This document shows, one piece after another, positions 27,808 to 34,267 of a stretch of DNA of 34,796 nucleotides. Position numbers and translations under genes: made by a program. This DNA comes from Akkermansiaceae bacterium (GTDB lineage: Bacteria; Verrucomicrobiota; Verrucomicrobiia; Verrucomicrobiales; Akkermansiaceae), in contig JAIPKB010000032.1 of assembly GCA_021733795.1 (NCBI GenBank), positions 1 through 34,796 on the forward strand, read 5' to 3'. The stretch's first letter is position 1. The number at the start of each line of letters is the position of its first letter. The notes under the pieces are model-generated. The model did not search any database and was not told the origin of the DNA. It saw only the letters and a program-made list of their open reading frames with translations.

Positions 27808-28911
27808 TCACCCAACCCCAACCTTCAAATCCCGCGCACTCCAGATCACTCCCGCCGCCGCCGCGCCCGCACCCCGCATCTTGCGCGCTCCGCTGGTCCG
27901 CCTCGCACTGAAACGCTCCCGGCACGCCTTGAATACCCCGTCCACAAAACCACGACTCCCAATAGCCACCCCATCCGAAAAATACCGCACCCGATACCGC
28001 AACATCTGCCGCATCAGCAAATCCCGCCGACGTTCCAACCGCTTCTTCTCCTCTTCCGCCACCTTCCTGCTCATGCCCTTGCGCACCACTTTCACCTGCA
28101 ATTTCCCCTCCGCATCCACCTCCTCCCGCAGCTTCTCGATCCCTTCCTCCAACAAAATCATCCGGTATTCCTTGCTCACCGCTCCCTTCCAATGGCGAGC
28201 GTCCGCCGCATAGCTCTTGTGCGCCATGATTGCCCGCACCAGTCCGCCTCGCGCCTTGGCACCGTGGCCCTTCGCACCGCCACCCATCGCCTCGCCGTAG
28301 CTGCTCCACCGGTATTCGACCGGATCGCTCACCATCCCGGCCCGCACCGGGTTCAAATCGATATACGCCGCCATCGTCCGCGACGCGATCCCTTCCTCCA
28401 CCAGCACGCTCTTGAACCGGCTTTCCCACAGCGCGCCCGTGCGCTGGTGCCCGACGTTGAACCACCGCGTGAAACGCGCCAGCAGCGTCTTCATGAACTC
28501 TCCCAGATCGTGCATCCGGTAGGTAAAACGCTCGTGGATGGCGGTGGCATAACTCTCGTCGGCCAAGCCTTTGGCAATCGCCTCCCGCGCCGCCTTCAAT
28601 TCCTTGGCGACCAACCCCACCTCGTCATCGCCGTAGAGTGCCCGCAGGCGTTTGAGCAGTTCCGTGTCGGTCAGCCCGCCGACGGGCATCGGCGGCACTT
28701 CCAGCAGGATGTGGACGTGGTTGCACATCAGGCAGTAGGCCAGCACCCGACAGCCGGAAAAGTTCTCATACATCCGCATGAACGTGCGGAATTTCTCCTT
28801 CTCCTCCGGCCCGAAAGCCAGCCGTCGCTCCACCACCCGCGTCACGCAGTGGTAGATCACGGGTCGTTCCGTCGAGTCCTTCCAAGGGGCCAGCCAACGC
28901 GCGCGTCTCAT
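27808..28911 (-). CDS. REP-associated tyrosine transposase (RAYT, IS200/Y1-like)
   Basis: The 367-residue protein has the Y1 transposase fold: VIYHCVTRVVERRLAFG at the start, YCLMCNHVHILLEVP with the HUH histidines (His-Val-His) near residue 66, and IDLNPVRAGMVSDPVEYRWSSYGE near 195, the RAYT signature. RAYTs nick and rejoin single-stranded DNA at REP palindromes; unlike IS200 they usually occur once per locus and are domesticated. The C-terminal 120 residues, rich in Arg, Lys and Glu, form an extension longer than in the E. coli protein (165 residues), as in Planctomycetota and Verrucomicrobiota members. A promoter is visible at 28985-29012. The frame is intact, so it may be active. Confidence 0.9.
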   Translation of the reverse strand: MRRARWLAPWKDSTERPVIYHCVTRVVERRLAFGPEEKEKFRTFMRMYENFSGCRVLAYCLMCNHVHILLEVPPMPVGGLTDTELLKRLRALYGDDEVGLVAKELKAAREAIAKGLADESYATAIHERFTYRMHDLGEFMKTLLARFTRWFNVGHQRTGALWESRFKSVLVEEGIASRTMAAYIDLNPVRAGMVSDPVEYRWSSYGEAMGGGAKGHGAKARGGLVRAIMAHKSYAADARHWKGAVSKEYRMILLEEGIEKLREEVDAEGKLQVKVVRKGMSRKVAEEEKKRLERRRDLLMRQMLRYRVRYFSDGVAIGSRGFVDGVFKACRERFSARRTSGARKMRGAGAAAAGVIWSARDLKVGVG

Positions 28912-29284
28912 GGTTTCAGGGAATGGTTACAGGTTGATGGGGTTTTTTTAATTGATGTGGCAGGGAAATCCCGGCGTCGCAGCAATCCTACCCCGGATTG
29001 AAGCACAGTCAAGAGAAATGGGCGATATATTCTCTGTCACCTTCTCGTGCATATTGTTTTAAGCGCCACAAGTGGCGTTGGCGAAGGTGGTGAGGTATCG
29101 GGTGCGGGTGGAATGAAATCGGGCATCGCCGGGTATTCCAGCGGTGGCTCGCACCCACCCGAGAGAAAAAATCGGCGGTGGAACAATCGCGGCCGGATTA
29201 ACGCCGTGTTGCGGGCAGGATCCATACAGTCTCAATTGGGCCAAATCCGTCCCGAAAGCACGACCAGAGGGCCGGCATTCGAAT
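28912..29284. other. Gap between RAYT and thiH
   Basis: This 373-base stretch holds the RAYT leader and promoter, and a perfect palindrome CGCCACAAGTGGCG at 29064-29077. The palindrome and the hairpin at 27723 bracket the transposase gene. No gene-like frame is present in the rest, and no terminator with a T tract follows thiH. Confidence 0.5.
28985..29012 (-). promoter_or_regulatory. Probable promoter of the RAYT gene
   Basis: On the minus strand TTGACT (29012-29007) and TAGGAT (28990-28985) are separated by 16 bases. Transcription would begin near 28978, leaving a leader of about 67 bases before the ATG at 28911. Confidence 0.5.
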
Positions 29285-30421
29285 CTAACAACCCGCGAGC
29301 AGCACCTCGTCCCAATCTTTCCAGACCGGATCGAGGTGCTTGAGCCGGAGCATGTTGGCGACCTCTTCGGCGCTCCGGAGGTCGTTGATCTGGAACTGTT
29401 CGGTAGCTTTTTCGCAGCCGGTTTTCTGTTTGAGTTCCACGCGGCGGCCCTTGACTGTAAGGTGGAGATCATCACCGCCAGCCCCGGTATAGCCCCCCGG
29501 TTCGGTGCGTGCGCCGGCGGACATGTGGGTGACGCCGAGGCCCGCCAATGAGTCGCGCAGCGGAGCCGGCTCGCGGGTGGACATCACGATTCCCACCTGG
29601 GGAAAAACGAGCCGGAAGACGGCGATCAACCGGACCAGGACCACATCCGGCAACGAATGGGCGGGGTCCGGCTGGTATTGATAGTTCCCCGCGTAGGGCC
29701 GCATCCGGGGAAAGGCCACGGTGAACTGCGCTTTCCAGCAATGCTTGTAGAGATACTCCAGATGCGCACACAGGGCGAGCGCCTCATGTTGCCAGCCCGC
29801 CAACCCGAACAGGGCACCGATCCCGATCCGCCGGAAGCCACCAGCGTAGGCGCGCTCCGGGCAGTTGAGCCGCCAGTCGAAATCCCGCTTGGGGCCGGCG
29901 GTGTGCAGTTCCTGATAGGTCGGACGGTGATAGGTTTCCTGATAGGCGATGAGGCCCTCGGCACCGTGGCGGACGATTTCGGCGTATTGCGCGTCCTCCA
30001 TCGGGCCCACCTCGATTGCGAGGGTGGGGATGAACGACTTGAGGGCATCCAGACAGTTTTGCAGGTACCCATCGGAAACAAACTTCGGGTGCTCGCCGGC
30101 GACCAGCAAAATATGGCGAAAGCCCTGAGCGTGGAGATGCCGGGCCTCACGGACCACCTGGGCAACCGTCAGCGTGGTCCGCAAGATCGGCGCATCACGG
30201 GAAAAGCCGCAGTAGGTGCAGTTGTTCACACATTCATTGGACACATACAGCGGCACAAACAACCGCATCGTCCGCCCGAAATGCTGCCGGGTCAACGCCT
30301 GGCTGCGCCGCGCAAGCGCCTCCAGCGACTGGCCGCCATTCTCCCCGAGCAAGCGTGCGAAGCGCGCCATCACCGGAGTGGGGCGCTTCATCAGCTCGGA
30401 AAATACATCGGCAAAGGCCAT
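29285..30421 (-). CDS. thiH: 2-iminoacetate synthase (tyrosine lyase)
   Basis: The 378-residue radical SAM enzyme cleaves tyrosine to dehydroglycine (2-iminoacetate) and p-cresol, supplying the glycine imine for the thiazole ring of thiamine. CVNNCTYCGF gives the cluster cysteines 64, 68 and 71 in the order CxxxCxxC. RLFVPLYVSNEC, IAYQETYHRPTYQELHTAGP and IVMSTREPAPLRDSL match ThiH closely, and the length equals E. coli ThiH (377). The aminofutalosine family, which shares parts of the fold, lacks this pattern. No other thi gene is nearby and I see no TPP riboswitch upstream. The ATG at 30421 fits the family N-terminus. Confidence 0.95.
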   Translation of the reverse strand: MAFADVFSELMKRPTPVMARFARLLGENGGQSLEALARRSQALTRQHFGRTMRLFVPLYVSNECVNNCTYCGFSRDAPILRTTLTVAQVVREARHLHAQGFRHILLVAGEHPKFVSDGYLQNCLDALKSFIPTLAIEVGPMEDAQYAEIVRHGAEGLIAYQETYHRPTYQELHTAGPKRDFDWRLNCPERAYAGGFRRIGIGALFGLAGWQHEALALCAHLEYLYKHCWKAQFTVAFPRMRPYAGNYQYQPDPAHSLPDVVLVRLIAVFRLVFPQVGIVMSTREPAPLRDSLAGLGVTHMSAGARTEPGGYTGAGGDDLHLTVKGRRVELKQKTGCEKATEQFQINDLRSAEEVANMLRLKHLDPVWKDWDEVLLAGC

Positions 30422-30629
30422 GGCGCGGCCACCATGGCCGCTGTTGCTCCCGGCGTCAAACTTGCGACGTGGAAAATGCCGATCCCCGGGCTGGCGCTCA
30501 CCCCAAACATTGTCAATTCAACCCAAATTGCGACCACTTTCGGTCGATGGGGCATCAGTGGCAAATTTCTCCCGAGCATCCCATTGGACTCCGGCGCACT
30601 AAATGTACCGTATGGGGCGTTCACCCCGC

Positions 30630-30958
30630 CTATTGGGCAGGAAACGGCTTCACTTCCCAGTGCTCCTGCATGAGCGCAGCGAGGGCAAAACGGTCCCTGC
30701 CATTTTTCAGACACGCTCCGAAGCCGCCTCTGCCGGTGGCCCAATAGGTTGGCCGCTGCAACAGGGGCATCCGCTTGACGCCGAAGTGATGGGTGTCGAA
30801 GACCAAATCATGATCCAGATGCAAGGTGATGAAGTCCCCCCGATCATTGCCAAAATACTCGGGCCCGGCCGGAGATTTGTCATGCAACACCCCGGAGGCC
30901 ACATCCACCGGCACCCACCCCAGTCCCCAGGAAGAATCCAGCTTTTAATTGCATTCCG
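30630..30958 (-). pseudogene. C-terminal remnant of a transglutaminase-like protein
   Basis: The minus strand reads SWILPGDWG in one frame and, after a shift near 30915-30925, GWVPVDVASGVLHDKSPAGP followed by EYFGNDRGDFITLHLDHDLV in another. This is the end of the transglutaminase core, where the catalytic His segment is followed by GWVPVD and the FG...D.DL strand. The Cys-containing first half is missing; its place is taken by the start of the divergent zinc-ribbon gene at 30990. The frameshift sits in a run of four G, so part of the damage could be a sequencing error, but the missing N-terminus is real. Confidence 0.65.
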
Positions 30959-30989
30959 CTGAAACCGTGGTAGAACCCCCGCGCACGCC

Positions 30990-31313
30990 ATGCCAAGATA
31001 CGATTACGAATGCCAGAAATGCGGAAACCGGTTTGAGGTCACTCAAAGCATGAACGACCCGAAACTGGAAGATTGCCCGGAACCCTCGTGCGATGGTCGG
31101 GTGAAACGGCTGCTGGGCACCGGAGCCGGAGTGATTTTCAAAGGCAGCGGGTTTTATCAGACCGACTACCGGTCCGCCTCCTACCAAGCCGGTGCCAAGG
31201 CCGACACCGCGCCGAAACCCGACACGGCCAAACCCGATACCGCCAAACCTGACACGGCCAAACCTGACACCGCCCCCGCCAAGACTCCCGCCAGCCCGCC
31301 GGCGGCGAAATAA
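30990..31313 (+). CDS. FmdB-type zinc-ribbon protein with a KPDTA repeat tail
   Basis: The 107-residue protein begins MPRYDYECQKCGNRFEVTQS, the FmdB/CxxC_CxxC_SSSS family N-terminus, with zinc ligands Cys8, Cys11, Cys29 and Cys34. VIFKGSGFYQTDYR near residue 48 is the second family motif. The tail from about 76 to 95 contains four consecutive KPDTA pentapeptides encoded by a 15-bp repeat, then a proline- and alanine-rich end. FmdB proteins were first proposed as regulators of amidase genes, but their role is uncertain. It reads outward from the transglutaminase remnant. The short pentapeptide array may vary in copy number between strains. Confidence 0.9.
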   Translation: MPRYDYECQKCGNRFEVTQSMNDPKLEDCPEPSCDGRVKRLLGTGAGVIFKGSGFYQTDYRSASYQAGAKADTAPKPDTAKPDTAKPDTAKPDTAPAKTPASPPAAK

Positions 31314-31444
31314 GGAGGGAGGACATTCCTGTCCTCATGCGGTGGGAGAGCGCAAGAATTGGATCGGGCACATTCAGCGCGAGGGCAAGGGGTGTTGGGC
31401 TTGAAAATTTCCCCTGCTCTGCCGCCCGATCCACCCGGAGTCCG

Positions 31445-31690
31445 TCAGTCCATGGCTGCGGCGCAGTGGCGGGCGCGCGCATGAATCAGCGCTGCCAGTC
31501 GGTGCAGGAACGGCGAGTCGTTTGTCCGGGCCACCGCCTCGCGGACCGGTGCCAACTCTCCGGCGAGGCGTTCGATCAGCGTGGTCACCAGCGCGATGAC
31601 CCGCTCCGGTGATAAATTGGCCTCCAGCGCCCATTTCCTCCATCGGGTGGCATCGATCTGGTGGACGCGGTAGGTGCCGCCGATTTTCAT
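31445..31690 (-). pseudogene. HipA C-terminal tail left after loss of the kinase core
   Basis: The 81-residue frame MKIGGTYRVHQIDATRWRKW resembles the last segment of HipA-family kinases, where G-Y-R-h-H-Q-I-x-x-x-x-W starts the final helices. Its ATG overlaps the stop of the upstream frame by 4 bases (ATGA). The roughly 230 residues that should lie between (substrate loop, Asp of the active site and DFG-like motif) are absent. It may be translated as a tiny orphan protein, but kinase activity is impossible. Confidence 0.6.
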
Positions 31691-32148
31691 ATCAAACGTC
31701 CATCAATCGGGACCGCGACGGCACGAGCTTGAGAATGCAAGTCCGACATCCGCCGTGCGAGTGCCTCCCCGGTCAGTTCGGTGAGCGCATCCAACTGCCC
31801 CGATAGAATCAGTTCCAACCGCTCCGGCCGGACGAATTGAAGCGCCCCGGCGCAATCCTCCCCCACCTGTTTGATGATGTCGAAAGGGTTGCGCGGAGAA
31901 ACTTGGAAGCGTTTGCCCCAGGCCTCGGTCACCGCCGGGTTGTCGGGCAGGAGGCCCTGCAGGAACGGGCGGATGCGGTAGTCAGCGTGCGTCGTTTTCG
32001 CCAATGGAAGGGACAGTGAAACCGGGAAACCCTCCCGCCCGAACTGCCAGGCCTCATCATACGAGAGCGAGATTTCATCCCGGGCGCGTTGATAGACGAG
32101 AGTGCCGACCTGGGTACCGCCACGGAGGATGTGGAGCGTTTCGATCAT
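31687..32148 (-). pseudogene. HipA N-terminal subdomain (HipS-like), kinase core missing
   Basis: The 153-residue product matches the HipA N-terminal subdomain 1: VGTLVYQRARDEISLSYDEA, PVSLSLPLAKTTHADYRIRP, PFLQGLLPDNPAVTEAWGKR and FDIIKQVGEDCAGALQFV. The alignment to normal HipA runs to about DGR, where FSLAGAQ should follow; instead the frame stops. HipA usually has about 420-440 residues. In HipBST systems this subdomain is a separate antitoxin-like protein, HipS, but then a kinase HipT would follow. Here none does. The ATG overlaps the repressor stop by 4 bases. Confidence 0.72.
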
Positions 32149-32390
32149 GGCTTGGGGAAGGGTCTTTCCGGGTCGGATTGCTGCCGGAGGAATGCCTCGA
32201 GGTGAAGATCGAGCACCCTGAGGGTTTTCAAGACCAAGCCCAGCTCCAGGGATTCTTTGCCACGTTCAAAATGCCCGATCCACAGGCGGCTCACACCGGC
32301 TTGCTCGGCCAACCGGGTCTGCGACCAACCGCGCCGTTTCCGCTGATCTCTGACCAGCTCCCCAAGCATTTCAACCGTCTTGATCCGCAT
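32145..32390 (-). CDS. hipB: HipB-like helix-turn-helix antitoxin/repressor
   Basis: The 81-residue protein has a Xre-type helix-turn-helix: LGELVRDQRKRRGWSQTRLA, then EQAGVSRLWIGHFERGKESL, followed by LKTLRVLDLHLEAFLRQ, the HipB C-terminal helix. HipB binds HipA and represses the operon. The ATG at 32390 is chosen because the family starts close to the first helix; starts at 32420 and 32468 are in frame, but the latter overlaps the likely operator repeats. The gene ends with an ATGA overlap into the HipA-like frame, so the two are co-translated. Confidence 0.85.
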   Translation of the reverse strand: MRIKTVEMLGELVRDQRKRRGWSQTRLAEQAGVSRLWIGHFERGKESLELGLVLKTLRVLDLHLEAFLRQQSDPERPFPKP

Positions 32391-32434
32391 GGGCTGGACC
32401 GTAATTGTGTATACGATCATTGGCAAGCGGCTTT

Positions 32435-32482
32435 TTGCAATCGTTCGGATACAATTTGTAAATTGCATACGTTCGAATACAA
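32435..32482 (-). promoter_or_regulatory. Two direct 20-bp repeats, likely HipB operators
   Basis: TTGCAATCGTTCGGATACAA (32435-32454) and TTGCATACGTTCGAATACAA (32463-32482) match at 17 of 20 positions and are 28 bases apart, nearly three helical turns. Both have TTCG in the centre. They lie upstream of the repressor gene, in AT-richer DNA than the surroundings. Autoregulation by binding two sites is typical of HipB. Confidence 0.65.
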
Positions 32483-32509
32483 ACCGGAAATAGGTTCAGG
32501 ACGGGTCCC

Positions 32510-32533
32510 TGATCACTGATCACCGATCACTGG
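32510..32533. repeat. 7-bp tandem repeat, unit TGATCAC, at the end of the cyclase gene
   Basis: Two TGATCAC units, one CGATCAC and a partial copy lie here. 32509-32523 is identical to 22221-22235 before atpD, 10 kb away. On the minus strand the array encodes the last residues (VIGDQ) and stop of the cyclase gene. Confidence 0.92.
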
Positions 32534-33670
32534 CACCCGGTTCCGCAGTTCGCCGATGCAGCGGACGAGCAGTCCGTGATCGAGATGGTGGACATTGACG
32601 CCCGTTCCCAGTCCGCTGAGGAGCAACACGGTCAACTCGCCGCCGAGGTGTTCGCGAAACTCGGCCAACCCGGTCAACACCGGCCGCCGGCCGCTGTCAT
32701 CCGTCCAGTCGAGCGCCGGATGATAGGTGGCCATGCCCAGCCCGTGCAGGACCGCGAGGATGCGCTCCCCCAGTTCCGGGGCGAGCAGGCCGGAATGCAC
32801 CGAGTAGAGCGTGTCGAGCGCCACCCCGATGGCGACGGCCGGCGCATGGGAAAGTTGATAGTTGGTCAGGGCCTCGAGCTTGTGCGCCGCCCAATGGCCG
32901 AAATCGAGTGGCCGGCTCGAGCCGGACTCGAACGGATCCCCTCCGCTGGCGATGTGGCGGGCATGGAGCAGGGCGGAATGTTCCACGCAGTACGCCAGGG
33001 CGGGGAACTCCAGTCGCCCAAGCTCGGGAAGATGGGCTTCGATCCAATCGAAAAACGACCGGTCCTTCACCAGAGCCACCTTGACCGCTTCGATCAACCC
33101 CGCGCGGTTGGTCTCCGGAGCCTGGCTTGCCAGCAAATCAAAGTCATTGATCACCGCGAAGGGTACCGCAAAGGAACCCACCCAGTTTTTCTTGCCGAAG
33201 GCGTTGATCCCGCATTTCACGCCCACCCCGCTGTCGGCCTGGGACAGGGTGGTCGTGGGAAACCGCACCATGCGGACGCCGCGGTGGGCGGTGGCGGCGG
33301 CAAACCCGGCCACATCCAGAAACGCTCCGCCACCGATCGCCAGCACGTAGGAATGCCGGTCGAGATGATGGCGGTCGATCGTCTGCCACAACTGACCCAC
33401 CAACGAATCATCGGCTTTCACCGCCTCGCCGCCGGGGTGGAGGAGCACCCCGCAGAACTCCAGATCGAGCCGCCGGATATAGCTCCCGATGGCTTCCTGA
33501 AGCCCGGGCCAGGCGGCGGCCACGGCGTCCTCCAGCAATACCAGGACGCGGCGGCCCCCGCCGGCGGCGAGCAATTCGGCGAGTTCCGGGTTATCCAACG
33601 CGAACGCGCGGCGGGTAAACACGATCCGGTGTTGGAAAACCAAGGGAATTTCAAAATCTTGACGGGACAT
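32513..33670 (-). CDS. EboD-like sugar-phosphate cyclase (3-dehydroquinate synthase superfamily)
   Basis: The 385-residue protein belongs to the dehydroquinate synthase superfamily, which cyclises sugar phosphates with NAD and a divalent metal. GGGAFLDVAGFAAATAHRGV and FPTTTLSQADSGVGVKCGIN (about residues 120-165) are the NAD and substrate motifs. DFGHWAAHKLE and LSHAPAVAIG carry two metal-binding histidines, and EAVKVAL the glutamate. SGVGVKCGINAFGKKNWVGSF and GGDPFESGSSRPLDFGHWAA are the pattern of EboD rather than AroB (which has DSSVGGKTGVN). EboD belongs to a prenylated-precursor export cluster, but no other ebo gene is in view. The substrate is unknown. ATG 33670 is preferred to an in-frame GTG at 33712. 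The last residues come from a heptad repeat. Confidence 0.82.
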   Translation of the reverse strand: MSRQDFEIPLVFQHRIVFTRRAFALDNPELAELLAAGGGRRVLVLLEDAVAAAWPGLQEAIGSYIRRLDLEFCGVLLHPGGEAVKADDSLVGQLWQTIDRHHLDRHSYVLAIGGGAFLDVAGFAAATAHRGVRMVRFPTTTLSQADSGVGVKCGINAFGKKNWVGSFAVPFAVINDFDLLASQAPETNRAGLIEAVKVALVKDRSFFDWIEAHLPELGRLEFPALAYCVEHSALLHARHIASGGDPFESGSSRPLDFGHWAAHKLEALTNYQLSHAPAVAIGVALDTLYSVHSGLLAPELGERILAVLHGLGMATYHPALDWTDDSGRRPVLTGLAEFREHLGGELTVLLLSGLGTGVNVHHLDHGLLVRCIGELRNRVPVIGDQ

Positions 33671-33736
33671 CGGCGGGCCCCAGTGGTAACTGGGTTCGGC
33701 ACGCGACGCCACCGTTTATTTCACCTTTTGAAAATC

Positions 33737-34261
33737 ATGACTGCGATCGAGACCTTGTTTGAAACCCGTTGGCTTGGCTTGTACCGGATCGGCCGGTGGG
33801 ATTTTGTGCGCCGCCCGCAAGCGGATGCCTGCGTCGGCATCCTGGCCGTCACTGCCGCCAACGAGGTGGTATTGATCGAACAATTCCGGATTCCGGTCCA
33901 GCGCCGGGCCATCGAGATTCCGGCCGGACTGGTGGGCGACGAGGAAAAGCACCGGGGCGAATCGCTGGCCACCACCGCCCGGCGCGAGTTGCTGGAGGAA
34001 ACCGGCTACCGCGCGGCGGAAATGAGGCCTCTGCTGGCGACCCCCACCTCGGCGGGCATGACCTCGGAGTTCACCCATTTATTCCACGCCACCGGTCTGA
34101 TCCGCGAGCATGAGGGCGGCGGCATCGCCGGCGAGGAGATCATCGTCCATCACGTGCCGGTCTCCGGGCTCCGCCCATGGCTCGCCGCCAAGGAGGCGGA
34201 GGGTGCCACCATCGACTTCAAAATCCACGCCGCACTTTGGCTGGCACGGATCGGCGGATAG
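33737..34261 (+). CDS. Nudix hydrolase, ADP-ribose pyrophosphatase-like
   Basis: The 174-residue protein carries a Nudix box, with RRELLEETGY near residues 91-100 supplying the metal-binding glutamates. PVQRRAIEIPAGLV upstream is the ADP-ribose pyrophosphatase subfamily pattern, and TPTSAGMTSEFTHLF downstream also fits it. It probably hydrolyses ADP-ribose or a related nucleotide sugar. The loop between the Nudix glycine and the first glutamate (GDEEKHRGE) is longer than the canonical five residues. It is transcribed divergently from the cyclase gene across a 66-base gap and converges with the OmpA-family gene, whose stop is 6 bases away. No Shine-Dalgarno site is clear before the ATG. Confidence 0.88.
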   Translation: MTAIETLFETRWLGLYRIGRWDFVRRPQADACVGILAVTAANEVVLIEQFRIPVQRRAIEIPAGLVGDEEKHRGESLATTARRELLEETGYRAAEMRPLLATPTSAGMTSEFTHLFHATGLIREHEGGGIAGEEIIVHHVPVSGLRPWLAAKEAEGATIDFKIHAALWLARIGG

Positions 34262-34267
34262 TCGGAG

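Noticed and set aside
30422..30629. TPP riboswitch before thiH
   Set aside because: Neither CUGAGA nor the ACCUGAUCUGGAUAAU-type element is present in this leader.
31209..31290. Minisatellite outside genes
   Set aside because: The 15-bp repeat is in frame and codes for the KPDTA tail of the zinc-ribbon protein.
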